In this document: positions 18,708 to 27,331 of the stretch, in pieces
Layout: the number at the start of each line of letters is the position of its first letter
How positions within the stretch are numbered: the first letter of the stretch is position 1
NCBI RefSeq assembly: GCF_000014065.1
Contig: NC_008044.1
Span: forward strand, 147,501-211,500
Direction: 5' to 3'
DNA: 64,000 nucleotides
Origin: Ruegeria sp. TM1040
GTDB taxonomy: Bacteria; Pseudomonadota; Alphaproteobacteria; Rhodobacterales; Rhodobacteraceae
The notes under the pieces: generated by a model
Seen by the model: only the letters and a program-made list of their open reading frames with translations
What the model was told of the DNA's origin: nothing
The model's database searches: none
Translations under genes and position numbers: made by a program

Positions 18708-19586
18708 TTACAGCACGGCGGCCAGATGCGCGGTCTTTTCTGGGTTGCGGATCACATAGACCTTGGCGATCCGCCCGTCGCGGATTTCCAGTGCGGTCGC
18801 TTGAACCAGCCCTTCTGGCTCTTGGCTGAGGATCGCGGGCAGGCCGTTCAGCATCGCAAACCGCCAGCGCGGCGGCAGATGTGCGCCGTATTTGCGTGCA
18901 AGCCCTTCGGCAAGGCGCATCACCTTGTCGCGTCCGTAAATCGGGTTGAGCGCCGCCATGGCCTTGCCGCCCCCGTCACTGACCAATTCCACATCCTGCG
19001 CCAGAAGCTGCGTCAACGCCGCCATGTCGCCGGTCTTTGAGGCACGAAAGAAGGCCTCGGTCAGGGCCCGGCTCTCTTCGGGGGCAACCTGGCTGCGCGG
19101 GCGTTCGGATTGCACATGACGTCTTGCGCGCGATACCAGTTGGCGGCACGCAGATGGGCTGCGGTCGAGGGCACTCGCTACCTCGTCATGGCTGTTGCCA
19201 AAGACGTCATGCAGCAAGAACGCGGCCCGTTCGAGCGGGGTCAGACGTTCAAGCGCCAGCAAAAGCGCCACCGAGACATCATGATCGATCAGCTCTGCGG
19301 GATCTTCGGTCAGCAGCGGTTCGGGCAGCCAGGCCCCCGTGTAAGTCTCGCGTTTGACACGCGCCGATTTCAACTGGTCGAGACAGAGCCGTGTGACCAC
19401 CCGCACGAGATAGCCGGTTGGGTCGCGCACCTCGCCTCGTGGTGCCGATTGCCAGCGCAAATACGCGTCCTGCAGGATGTCTTCTGCATCGGCGACACTG
19501 CCCAACATGCGATAGGCGACCGCGAAAAGACGCGGCCGCACCGAAAGGAACGCATCGGTTCCGGTATTCTCTGTGCCGTGGTTCAC
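18708..19586 (-). CDS. ECF41-type RNA polymerase sigma factor with a SnoaL-like C-terminal domain
   Basis: A 292-residue ECF sigma factor. Region 2 spans about 10-75 (DAEDILQDAYLRW), region 4 about 105-165, and an extra SnoaL-like domain about 172-290. Three signatures of the ECF41 group are present: WLPEP at 86-90 in the linker, DGGGK at 204-208 and NPEK at 281-284. In this group the C-terminal extension tunes sigma activity in place of a separate anti-sigma factor, and none is seen here. The gene overlaps the AhpD-like gene by four bases, the standard partner of ECF41. The pair is probably self-activated from the promoter at 20082-20108. Confidence 0.94.
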   Translation of the reverse strand: MNHGTENTGTDAFLSVRPRLFAVAYRMLGSVADAEDILQDAYLRWQSAPRGEVRDPTGYLVRVVTRLCLDQLKSARVKRETYTGAWLPEPLLTEDPAELIDHDVSVALLLALERLTPLERAAFLLHDVFGNSHDEVASALDRSPSACRQLVSRARRHVQSERPRSQVAPEESRALTEAFFRASKTGDMAALTQLLAQDVELVSDGGGKAMAALNPIYGRDKVMRLAEGLARKYGAHLPPRWRFAMLNGLPAILSQEPEGLVQATALEIRDGRIAKVYVIRNPEKTAHLAAVL

Positions 19587-20044
19587 GCAGCAGAGGCCTC
19601 CTTGGCGGCAGGGTGGGGGGTGCGAAAACCAATTGCAATGCGGTTCCAGGCATTGATCGCCCCAATCAAGAGCGTCAGTGCGACCTGCTCGCGGGGGCTG
19701 AACGCCTTGGCGACCAGTTCATAGTCGGCGTCAGGGGCGGCCGTATCGGCAACCAGAGTTAGTGCCTCGGTCCAGGCCAAGGCTGCGCGTTCGCGAGGGG
19801 TATAGAGCGTGCTTTCACGCCATGCAGGCAACAGATGCATCCGGTCCTCGCTCTCACCCGCGTTGCGCGCGTCATGGGTGTGCATGTGGATGCAGAACGC
19901 GCACGCGTTGATTTGCGAGGCGCGCAGTTTCACCAGCTCGATCAGGCTGAACTCGAGGCCCGAGGTCTTCAGCAGCTCTTCTTGCTGCATCATCGGCTTG
20001 AAGAGATCGCCAGCGGCGGCGAATTGGTCGAGACGTTGTGTCAT
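19583..20044 (-). CDS. Carboxymuconolactone decarboxylase/AhpD-like protein, ECF41 partner
   Basis: A 153-residue alpha-helical protein of the CMD/AhpD superfamily. The redox CxxC is C48-C51 in NACAFCIHMH, followed by the usual histidine pair and RERAALAWTEALT. Members often act as alkylhydroperoxidase-like disulfide proteins, but the real substrate of the ECF41-linked group is unknown. The start at 20044 follows AAAGGA. It is the first gene of the two-gene operon and the presumed main target of the sigma factor. Confidence 0.93.
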   Translation of the reverse strand: MTQRLDQFAAAGDLFKPMMQQEELLKTSGLEFSLIELVKLRASQINACAFCIHMHTHDARNAGESEDRMHLLPAWRESTLYTPRERAALAWTEALTLVADTAAPDADYELVAKAFSPREQVALTLLIGAINAWNRIAIGFRTPHPAAKEASAA

Positions 20045-20081
20045 GGTCCAGTTCCTTTTCTGTCTTGGGGACTGACAACAG

Positions 20082-20108
20082 GACGCACGAGGGGGATGAT
20101 CTGTGACA
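20082..20108 (-). promoter_or_regulatory. ECF41-type promoter of the AhpD-like/sigma operon
   Basis: Read on the minus strand, TGTCACA is followed by a 16-base spacer and CGTC. This is the -35/-10 pattern reported for ECF41 sigma factors. The -10 element lies 38 bases before the ATG of the AhpD-like gene, leaving a short leader. The match to the neighbouring sigma factor's own group argues for autoregulation. Confidence 0.85.
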
Positions 20109-20138
20109 GGGGAGTGCAATTTTTTGCAAAAAATCTGA

Positions 20139-21176
20139 TCAGGTCAGCAACAGGATGCCCAGAAGGATCAGCCCGGCGATGAATACCGTTTCGGTCACCA
20201 AGAGCCCGATGGCTGCGCCGCCCACCGAGAGCACCTGTTTGAGGTTGCTTTTCATGCCGACGGCGGCAATCGCGATCAGCAAGAGCCACCGCGAACAGGC
20301 GCTTAGAAAATCTGCAACAACAGGCGGGATCAGCGCCAGCGAATTGAGTGCGGCGAGCGCGATAAAGCCGATGACAAATCCCGGCAGGAGCGGAGGTTGG
20401 CGCCCTTCGGCGGAGGTCTCGATACGGGCGCGGATGAAGAGCGAGGCCACAAGCACCACAGGCGCCAGCATGGAGACGCGGATCAGTTTTACCAAAGTTG
20501 CGGTGTCTCCGGTCTCCTCCGAGATGGAAAAACCGGCCCCGACCACTTGGGCTACGTCATGAATGGTCCCGCCGAGGAAGACCCCGGCCTGAATGTGGTC
20601 AAACTGCAGGCTGCCCGCAAGGATCGGATAGAGGATCATGGCGATGGTCGACAGGACTGTGACCCCCATCACGGTGAAAATCAGCCGCTGCTCCGAGGAT
20701 TTATCGCGCGGTAGGATCGCAGCAATTGCCATTGCCGCAGAGGCACCACAGATCGCAACCGAGCCCGCCGTCAGGAGTGCAAACCGCCACTCCTGACCGA
20801 AGAAGCGCGCAACCCAGAGGCCAAAGAAGATGGTCGCGACTACGCCGCCCGCGGTGAGAAAGATCAAGGGCAGTCCCAGTCCGGCGAGCACCATCATCGA
20901 GACCCGCACGCCCAAAAGCGCGACCCCGAGGCGCAGGAGGGTTCGCGCAGAAAACGCGACTCCCGGCACCGTGCGCCCCTCTTCGCCCAGAAAACTGACG
21001 GCAATCCCGAGGAGCAGCGCCATAAGCATTGCAGGCGTTGCGTAGTGTTCGGCCAAAAACTGCGCCGTGGCGGCAACGATAAAAGAGACGGCAACGCCCG
21101 GAAACAAGACCTTTGCCCTGCTGCGCAGGCGCGCAATCGAGAGGGGCAGGCGAGGGGACGGGGAGGTTTCAGGCAC
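20139..21176 (-). CDS. YeiH-family membrane protein, putative sulfate/sulfur-compound exporter
   Basis: A 345-residue inner-membrane protein of the UPF0324/YeiH family, with about ten hydrophobic helices. Family segments visible are LLRLGVALLGVRVS, AICGASAAMAIAAI, GGTIHDVAQVVGAG and AAVGMKSNLKQV. The start is taken as GTG at 21176 because GAGG lies five bases upstream; an ATG further up (21266) has no ribosome site. It follows the xsc-TSUP pair on the same strand, so sulfite or sulfate export during taurine breakdown is plausible. The substrate is inferred from context. Confidence 0.82.
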   Translation of the reverse strand: MPETSPSPRLPLSIARLRSRAKVLFPGVAVSFIVAATAQFLAEHYATPAMLMALLLGIAVSFLGEEGRTVPGVAFSARTLLRLGVALLGVRVSMMVLAGLGLPLIFLTAGGVVATIFFGLWVARFFGQEWRFALLTAGSVAICGASAAMAIAAILPRDKSSEQRLIFTVMGVTVLSTIAMILYPILAGSLQFDHIQAGVFLGGTIHDVAQVVGAGFSISEETGDTATLVKLIRVSMLAPVVLVASLFIRARIETSAEGRQPPLLPGFVIGFIALAALNSLALIPPVVADFLSACSRWLLLIAIAAVGMKSNLKQVLSVGGAAIGLLVTETVFIAGLILLGILLLT

Positions 21177-21350
21177 GGCGACCTCATCAGCTTGGGTGGT
21201 CAGGGACAGATGGTGCGGAGGCGATCCAGGCCCTGCTGCGCGCCGTGACAGGACCATAGCGCCCAATGTCCCTGCAGGAGTGGTACGCCTGTTCCTGCAA
21301 CTTGGAAAGAGAGGAACATTTGTTTTTTGCGGGTCAGGGCACGGGCCGTG

Positions 21351-22115
21351 TCAGAACATCGCCCGTATCAGGCTGATGGTTGCAAGCGTCGCCAGAAGGA
21401 TCACGACCTTTTGGCGAAAACCATCGGGTCGCGCATTGGCAAAGCCCCTGCTGCCGCACCACACGCCCAGGGCGAGTATCGGAAAGGCCATGACGGCGGC
21501 CCAAGCGGTTTCGGAGGTCACAAGCCCATGCGCCGACATCGTCGGCAAAGCCATGAGGTCAATTCCCGTCAGGAAGATGATCATGGTCGCTCGAAAAGCG
21601 GCCGGCGGCATGGCTTGCGCGGATAAAAAGGCGGCTGTCGGCAGGCCACCAACGCCTGCGGCATTGGCGGTCCCAGAAAGAATACCGACCCCAGCGTGCC
21701 CGAGGGCACCAATGGGGCGACGCAGTTGCCAGCCGCTCAGCAAGATGAGGCTCAGCAGCAAGATAAGCGCCGAGACCACCATCCGCGCATGCGTGGGCTC
21801 GAGCCGGGCCATCAAGGCGACAGCCGGGATCACCGCGATTGCGGCCCCTACCAGCAACGCAATCGCGCGGTGCCAGTCGATATGCGCCCGGATGCCACGC
21901 GCCTGAAACGCGGTCATGGCGATCTCGCAGGTGAAGACCACCGGAATGAGCGGCAGTGGATTGGTGACCATCGAGGCGATCACGATAAAGATCGCCGAGA
22001 AGCCAAAGCCCGAATAGCCGCGAATGACGGCCGCGAAAAACAGGGCAGCTGCCAGAAACAGCCCCTGCATCGCCGTGAGCGCAAAGGGCAAATCCACCAG
22101 CATCTCCGGCCCCAT
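21351..22115 (-). CDS. TSUP/TauE-SafE family permease, putative sulfite exporter
   Basis: A 254-residue membrane protein of the TSUP family, with two related halves of about four helices each; RGYSGFGFSAI and GTANAAGVGGLP are the family's paired glycine-rich motifs. Its ATG overlaps the xsc stop (TGATG), so the two are translationally coupled. Xsc releases sulfite, a toxic product, and TSUP proteins next to xsc are thought to export it or sulfoacetate. It matches the role of TauE in related taurine loci. Confidence 0.87.
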   Translation of the reverse strand: MGPEMLVDLPFALTAMQGLFLAAALFFAAVIRGYSGFGFSAIFIVIASMVTNPLPLIPVVFTCEIAMTAFQARGIRAHIDWHRAIALLVGAAIAVIPAVALMARLEPTHARMVVSALILLLSLILLSGWQLRRPIGALGHAGVGILSGTANAAGVGGLPTAAFLSAQAMPPAAFRATMIIFLTGIDLMALPTMSAHGLVTSETAWAAVMAFPILALGVWCGSRGFANARPDGFRQKVVILLATLATISLIRAMF

Positions 22116-23893
22116 CAGGCGCGCGCCTGTGGACGCATGTCTGCGGCCGAGATCCCGGCAATCGCCACCGGCTTTTTCATGGCGTCGCGGCGAAAGGGCT
22201 CTCCCAGCTCCTGATTGATCAGGGCTTCGATCAGCGTGGTGATGCCTCGGCCCTGATCCTCGATCGCGTGGCGCAACGTCGCGGTCAGCTCTTCCATGGT
22301 GCGCGCGACAACGCCTTTCAGGCCGCAGGCTTGTGCAATCCCCGCATAAGAGACCTTGGTGTCGAGTTCTGTGCCCACGAAATTGTCGTCAAACCAGAGC
22401 GTCGAGTTGCGTTTTTCGGCACCCCATTGGTAGTTGCGAAACACCACCTGCGTAATTGCGGGCCACTCTGCGCGTCCAATAGCGGTCAGCTCGTTTACCG
22501 AGATGCCAAACGCACCGTCTCCGGCAAAGCCCACGACCGGGGTCTCGGGGCAGCCGATCTTGGCGCCCATGATCGCTGGCAAACCATACCCGCATGGGCC
22601 AAACAGCCCCGGGGCAAGATATTTGCGGCCTGCTTCGAAGGTGGGATAGGCGTTGCCGATGGCGCAGTTGTTACCAATGTCGGACGAAATGATGGCGTCT
22701 GAGGGGAGTGCGGACTGTATCGCGCGCCAGGCCATGCGTGGGCTCATCCAGTCGGGTTTTGCGGACCGCGCGCGGGCGTTCCAGGTGGTGCCGGGGTCGT
22801 CGTCTTCATGGTCCATCGCGGCAAGCTGCTGCGCCCAGCGGGATTTTGTTGCTGCGATATGGGCCTTGCGTGCGGAGCGCCCGGCATCTCCGGCGTCCTC
22901 TGAGAGCTGTTGCAGAATGCCATCGGCCACTTTGGCCGCGTCCCCCACAATCCCCACACGCACCGGTTTCGTCAGCCCGATCCGATCTGGGTTGATGTCC
23001 ACCTGAATGATATCGGCTTCCGTTGGCCAATAGTCGATCCCATAGCCGGGCAGAGTGGAAAAAGGGTTGAGTCGGGTGCCGAGGCAAAGCACGACATCGG
23101 CATCGCGGATCAGCTCCATCGCCGCTTTAGAGCCATTGTACCCCAAGGGACCCACAAAAAGAGGATGCGTGCCGGGAAAGGCGTCATTGTGCTGATAGCC
23201 AACGCATACCGGCGCATCGAGCCGCTCCGCCAGCGCCATGGAGGCGGCGATACCCCCGCCAGAGAGCACCACGCCTGCGCCATTGAGGATCACCGGATTT
23301 TGGGCCTCAGAGAGGAGCGAGGCGGCTTCTGAGACGGCCTGCGCCCCTCCTGCAGGACGTTCGAACGTGAGGATTTCGGGGAGGGCGATATCGATGACCT
23401 GAGTCCACATGTCGCGAGGAATGTTGATCTGCGCCGGGGCCGAGGCGCGTTTCGCGTTGCAGATCACGCGATTCAGAACTTCCGCAACGCGGCTCGGGTC
23501 GCGAACCTCTTCTTGATAGGCCACCATATCCTCGAACAGTTTCATCTGTTCGACCTCCTGAAAGCCCCCTTGGCCGATGGTCTTGTTGGCAGCCTGTGGC
23601 GTCACCAGCAGCAGTGGCGTGTGGTTCCAATAGGCGGTTTTTACGGCGGTGACGAAGTTGGTGATGCCCGGGCCGTTCTGCGCAATCATCATCGACATGT
23701 TGCCCGTCACCCGCGTGTAGCCATCGGCCATCATCCCGGCGGAGCCCTCATGCGCGCAGTCCCAGAACGTGATCCCAGCCTTGGGAAACAGATCTGAAAT
23801 CGGCATCATCGCGGAACCGATAATGCCAAACGCATGCTCGATACCATGCATTTGCAGTGTTTTTACAAAGGCTTCTTCGGTGGTCATGCGCAT
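22115..23893 (-). CDS. xsc: Sulfoacetaldehyde acetyltransferase
   Basis: A 592-residue thiamine-diphosphate enzyme of the acetolactate synthase superfamily. It converts sulfoacetaldehyde and phosphate to acetyl phosphate and sulfite, the desulfonation step of taurine breakdown. The N-terminus MTTEEAFVKTLQMHGIEHAFG, the catalytic glutamate in CAHEGSAGMMADGYTR and the ThDP-binding GDGAFGISVNELTAIGR fit Xsc. GGGAGAG precedes the ATG. It lies 157 bases after tauR and is coupled to the TSUP gene. No pta gene follows here, unlike some xsc operons. Confidence 0.95.
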   Translation of the reverse strand: MRMTTEEAFVKTLQMHGIEHAFGIIGSAMMPISDLFPKAGITFWDCAHEGSAGMMADGYTRVTGNMSMMIAQNGPGITNFVTAVKTAYWNHTPLLLVTPQAANKTIGQGGFQEVEQMKLFEDMVAYQEEVRDPSRVAEVLNRVICNAKRASAPAQINIPRDMWTQVIDIALPEILTFERPAGGAQAVSEAASLLSEAQNPVILNGAGVVLSGGGIAASMALAERLDAPVCVGYQHNDAFPGTHPLFVGPLGYNGSKAAMELIRDADVVLCLGTRLNPFSTLPGYGIDYWPTEADIIQVDINPDRIGLTKPVRVGIVGDAAKVADGILQQLSEDAGDAGRSARKAHIAATKSRWAQQLAAMDHEDDDPGTTWNARARSAKPDWMSPRMAWRAIQSALPSDAIISSDIGNNCAIGNAYPTFEAGRKYLAPGLFGPCGYGLPAIMGAKIGCPETPVVGFAGDGAFGISVNELTAIGRAEWPAITQVVFRNYQWGAEKRNSTLWFDDNFVGTELDTKVSYAGIAQACGLKGVVARTMEELTATLRHAIEDQGRGITTLIEALINQELGEPFRRDAMKKPVAIAGISAADMRPQARA

Positions 23894-24050
23894 GGTTGGC
23901 TCTCCCGATTGCGGCGTGGCGAGACGCGCATTCGCGGCGCGCCATGCCTTGGTTTATGCAGGCTTGCGCGAAGGGGTTAGGGCCAGTTGTATGGTGCGGT
24001 AGTGCCAGAAGCGGTAGATGCTAGTCGGACCACCTTGTATGGCTCGCGCA

Positions 24051-25517
24051 TCAGGACTGGCTATCCCGGATCGCCTCGGCCACATGTGCGATGCCTTGCG
24101 GGATGCGCTCTGAGGCGATCGACGAATATCCGAGCCGGTAGAAGTTGTGCCGCCGAGTGTCTCGCGCAAAAAAGGGCGCGCCGGGTTCGATCAACACACC
24201 TTTTTCGCGCAGCTTCAGGCCCACCTGCCCCATGTTGACCTGATCAGGGGCCTGCATCCAGAGAGAGGATCCCCCGTATAGGCTGCGATTGGCGGGGCAC
24301 AATCCTTCGGCCTCGACCGCGCGCTCCAGTACGGCGCGGCGCTCTTGCAGGACTTTGGCGGTGCGCCGGATTTGCGCGTCGTAGTGACCAAGAGACAGGA
24401 AATAGGCAACGGTGCGCTGCACATGGCCCGGCGGATGGCGCAAGACATTGGCCCTGAGTGCGCGCGCCTGTCGGATGAAGGGCTCCGACCCCACCAGATA
24501 CCCCAACCGCAACCCCGGAAAGAGCGATTTGGAGAAGCTGCCCAGATAGATCACCCGCCCATCGCGGTCGATGGATTTGAGCGCAGGCGAGGGCTGATTG
24601 CGAAAGGACATCTCGAATTCATAGTCGTCCTCCACTACCACCGCACCGATTTCAGTGGCGCGCGACAACAGCGCCTTGCGGCGCGCCATTGGCATTGTCG
24701 CGGTGGTCGGACTCTGATGGCTCGGAGTGGTGAAAATCACATCGGTGTTGGTTGCGATCTGTGCTGGCGGCAACCCGTCCTCATCCACCGCGATCACATC
24801 CAGATCGCAGCCTGTATGACTGAGTTGGTCACGCAGCGTGTAATAGCTCGGGTCTTCAATGGCGGCCTTGCGGCCGGGCTGCAACAACAGCTGCACCACG
24901 GTCCAGAGCGCGTTTTGTGCACCCAGCGTGATCAGGATTTCCTCGGGCCGGGCAATCACCCCTCGGCGCGGCAGCGTGTTGCGGGCGATATATTCGATCA
25001 AGAGCGGGTCATCCTGATCAAAGTAATCGCCGGTCATCGCAGCAAAGTCCTTTTGCCCGAGCGCCCGGAGCGCGCAGAGGCGCCAGTTGGCGTGATCAAA
25101 CAGGGTGGCATCCGCCTGCCCGTAGATGAAGGGATAGCGATAGTTGCGCCAGTCACGCGGTTTGGGGGGGCTGTCGCCGCCGGTGAAATCCTGAGTGATG
25201 GCGCGGTTCCAATCGACGCTGTCCGCTTCTTTTTGAATAGGCGAGAAAGAGGGCGGCACCGGCGCGGTCTGGGAGACGAAATATCCCGACCGTCCGCGAG
25301 CGCTCAGATAGTCATTTGCCACAAGTTCCGTATAGGCCAGCGTCACGGTGATGCGGCTCACCCCGAGATGCTGCGCCAATTTGCGTGATGAGGGCAGTTT
25401 TTCACCCGCGCGAAACCGCCCCGAGAGAATGCCAGCGGCAATCATCTCCTGGATCTGGGCCTGTAACGTGCCCTGCGCATCGGTATTGAGAAAAAACGTT
25501 TCGACGGAAATGGCCAT
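24051..25517 (-). CDS. tauR: TauR: MocR-type transcriptional activator of taurine catabolism
   Basis: A 488-residue regulator with an N-terminal GntR-type winged helix (about 15-80, KLPSSRKLAQHLGVSRITV) fused to a fold-type I aminotransferase domain that binds PLP. The PLP lysine is in LGSFSKSLFPGLRLGYL. TauR of Rhodobacter capsulatus activates tpa in response to taurine. Its position between tpa and xsc and the direct repeats of CTGGAC-type boxes upstream of both tauR and tpa support the same role. The leader is short. Confidence 0.93.
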   Translation of the reverse strand: MAISVETFFLNTDAQGTLQAQIQEMIAAGILSGRFRAGEKLPSSRKLAQHLGVSRITVTLAYTELVANDYLSARGRSGYFVSQTAPVPPSFSPIQKEADSVDWNRAITQDFTGGDSPPKPRDWRNYRYPFIYGQADATLFDHANWRLCALRALGQKDFAAMTGDYFDQDDPLLIEYIARNTLPRRGVIARPEEILITLGAQNALWTVVQLLLQPGRKAAIEDPSYYTLRDQLSHTGCDLDVIAVDEDGLPPAQIATNTDVIFTTPSHQSPTTATMPMARRKALLSRATEIGAVVVEDDYEFEMSFRNQPSPALKSIDRDGRVIYLGSFSKSLFPGLRLGYLVGSEPFIRQARALRANVLRHPPGHVQRTVAYFLSLGHYDAQIRRTAKVLQERRAVLERAVEAEGLCPANRSLYGGSSLWMQAPDQVNMGQVGLKLREKGVLIEPGAPFFARDTRRHNFYRLGYSSIASERIPQGIAHVAEAIRDSQS

Positions 25518-25531
25518 GCCGCGACCCTAGT

Positions 25532-25563
25532 CTGGACTTAGGGCCGGGGCAATCTGGACTGTT
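25532..25563 (-). promoter_or_regulatory. Paired TauR-box-like repeats upstream of tauR
   Basis: CTGGACTTAG at 25532-25541 and CTGGACTGTT at 25554-25563 form a direct repeat with 22-base spacing, about two helical turns. A weaker TTGGACTTGC follows at 25594. They resemble the CTGGAC-type boxes bound by TauR in Rhodobacter. Being 15 bases before the tauR ATG, they may mediate autoregulation or repress the divergent arsR-like unit. Strand is nominal. Confidence 0.6.
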
Positions 25564-25658
25564 TGATGGGTTTGATTATGCAGGGTTTGGAATTTGGACT
25601 TGCGGGATCGATATTAAACTACAAAACTAGATATATAGAATCATGTTGGAGATCAGCT

Positions 25659-25982
25659 ATGGATGAGGCTGTTGCCGCGCAGGGCTTTGCTGCGATGGGA
25701 TCTGAGGCTCGCCTTGAAGTGCTGCGCGTCCTGGTACGCGCAGGAGAAACAGGGGTGAGCGTTGGCGATATTCGCGAGCGCACCGGGATCGCAGCGTCGA
25801 CTCTGGCGCATCACTTGAAATTCCTGGCTGCCGCCGGCGTGGTCTCGCAGGAGAAAGTCGGCCGGAGCACGATCTGTCGTGCCGATCTGGCGCATCTGGA
25901 GCGTCTTGCGGGGTATATCCTGAGCGAATGCTGTCTAGATGAAAAACTGGGGCAGGTTGCAAGGGTGGCAAACGATGGCTGA
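25659..25982 (+). CDS. ArsR-family metal/arsenical-responsive repressor
   Basis: A 107-residue winged-helix protein. The helix-turn-helix is GIAASTLAHHLKFLAAAGVVSQEKVGRS, and a vicinal cysteine pair near the C-terminus (SECCLDE) could bind As(III), antimonite or another thiophilic ion. The start at 25659 follows TTGGAG; earlier in-frame codons lack support. Its stop overlaps the permease start by eight bases, forming a two-gene operon. It stands divergent to tauR. An AT-rich stretch with TATTAAACTA...CTAGATATA at 25612-25634 may hold its operator. Confidence 0.88.
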   Translation: MDEAVAAQGFAAMGSEARLEVLRVLVRAGETGVSVGDIRERTGIAASTLAHHLKFLAAAGVVSQEKVGRSTICRADLAHLERLAGYILSECCLDEKLGQVARVANDG

Positions 25983-27006
25983 TACTTCTCTTTCCCTGCG
26001 GCCGATGCGGGCCGCTCTTGAAGGGATGCAGAGTCCGTGGACCCTCGGCGCGCTTATTCTGGCTGTTGTCGCTTTGGTGGATGGCGCAAATTTCTGGCCG
26101 GTTCTGAGTTTTGCAGCGCAGGCCTTGTTGTCGACATCCAAGTACATCCTTTTTGCGGTGACTCTCTTGGCCTATCTCAAGGCCACTGGCGCAGAGGCGA
26201 TGGTGGCGCGGGCCTTTGTGGGGCGCGAGACACGGATGATCTTCCTTGCAGCGCTTCTTGGGGGGCTTGCTCCGTTCTGTTCTTGCGAGGTGATCCCATT
26301 CATCGCCGGGCTATTGGCGCTGGGCGCGCCGCTTTCGGCAGTGATGGCGTTCTGGTTGTCGTCGCCGCTGATCGACCCGCCGACATTGTTGATCACTGCG
26401 GCGGCGCTTGGCTGGCCCTTTGCGCTGGCAAAGGCGGTGAGCGCGGTGGCGCTTGGTCTATTTGGCGGTTTTGTCGTCAAGGCATTGCGCCGTGGCGGGC
26501 TTTTTGCGGAGCCTCTGAAACGAGCTCCTGTCAAAAGCTGCTGCGGATGCGCAGCGCCTGCCACCGATGCACGGCCCAATTGGCGTTTCTGGCAAGACGC
26601 AGAGCGCCGCGAGATATTCCGCGGTCAGTTTGTGGAGAACGCTCTGTTCCTGTTGAAGTGGCTTGCGTTTGCCTATGTGCTTGAGGCGCTTCTGGTGACC
26701 TATGTGCGTCCAGAGTGGATTGCCGCGATCGTGGGAGGAGAAGGCGTTGTCCCGATTGCAATCGCTGCGGTGGTTGGAATGCCCGCCTATCTCAACTCCT
26801 ATGTGGCGCCGCCATTGTTGGCTGGATTGATGAGCCAGGGGATGAGCGCGGGTGCGGCGCTTGCCTTTATGATCGCTGGTGCCGTGAGCTCGATCCCGGC
26901 AATGGCGGCGGTGTGGTCGCTGGTGAAGCCGCGGGTCTTTGCCACCTATCTCGGGCTTGGTGTTTCGGGGGCGATCCTGTCGGGCGTCGTCTTCCAGATG
27001 ATCTGA
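25975..27006 (+). CDS. ArsP-like DUF318 (YraQ-family) permease
   Basis: A 343-residue inner-membrane protein with about eight to ten helices. The family motif GLAPFCSCEVIPFIAGLL is in the first half and GMPAYLNSYVAPPLL in the second. A Cys-rich loop (KSCCGC, about residue 187) lies between the halves and suggests a thiol-binding substrate. ArsP members export trivalent organoarsenicals, and pairing with an ArsR-type gene fits that, but other cargo is possible. The ATG at 25975 follows AAGGGTGG and overlaps arsR, indicating coupled translation. Confidence 0.85.
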   Translation: MADTSLSLRPMRAALEGMQSPWTLGALILAVVALVDGANFWPVLSFAAQALLSTSKYILFAVTLLAYLKATGAEAMVARAFVGRETRMIFLAALLGGLAPFCSCEVIPFIAGLLALGAPLSAVMAFWLSSPLIDPPTLLITAAALGWPFALAKAVSAVALGLFGGFVVKALRRGGLFAEPLKRAPVKSCCGCAAPATDARPNWRFWQDAERREIFRGQFVENALFLLKWLAFAYVLEALLVTYVRPEWIAAIVGGEGVVPIAIAAVVGMPAYLNSYVAPPLLAGLMSQGMSAGAALAFMIAGAVSSIPAMAAVWSLVKPRVFATYLGLGVSGAILSGVVFQMI

Positions 27007-27032
27007 GGGCCTTTTGGGGGCGTGCTCCCGCC

Positions 27033-27093
27033 GACTCACGCTCCCATGCTGGTGCATGCGAGATGAGTCGTTGGGCCGCGCGCCTTCGGCGCG
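27033..27093. repeat. Two adjacent hairpins downstream of the ArsP-like gene
   Basis: GACTCA (27033) pairs with TGAGTC (ending 27069), with further pairing CTC/GAG and CATGC/GCATG inside, giving a long imperfect stem. A second stem follows, CGCGCC (27079-27084) with GGCGCG (27088-27093) around TTC. Neither has a T-run. With the structure at 27163-27217 this makes a hairpin-rich spacer between convergent genes, probably a dispersed intergenic repeat or 3'-stabilising element. Confidence 0.5.
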
Positions 27094-27162
27094 GGATGCG
27101 CACTAAGGGCTCTGAGGAGCAGGTTTGCCCGTCAAAGCCTGTGTCCATTCTGATAAGAGAGG

Positions 27163-27217
27163 CGGGTCAAGGACTGGCGGCCCCGAGGGGCGGGGCCTGC
27201 GGCCTCCTTGACCCGCA
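27163..27217. repeat. 55-base palindromic element (perfect 12-bp stem)
   Basis: GCGGGTCAAGGA at 27163-27174 is the exact inverse of TCCTTGACCCGC at 27206-27217. The interior is GC-rich with its own GGCGGCCCCGAGGGGCGG-type stem. The shape resembles REP-like palindromes. A genome-wide count is needed to say whether it is dispersed. Confidence 0.55.
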
Positions 27218-27270
27218 AGAGGCCTCCCGCATGCCGCAAGTGGATCTAAGTGCCGCATGTCAGACGATGT

Positions 27271-27304
27271 AAAAAGGCGGCCCCGAGGTGGGAGCCGCCT
27301 TTTT
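27271..27304. terminator. Bidirectional terminator between the ArsP-like gene and tpa
   Basis: AAAAAGGCGGC at 27271-27281 pairs with GCCGCCTTTTT at 27294-27304. The stem has a T-run on both strands, fitting two convergent genes. It lies 28 bases past the tpa stop. Confidence 0.9.
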
Positions 27305-27331
27305 CAATGGGCGTGGGACCTATTGGTCAGG

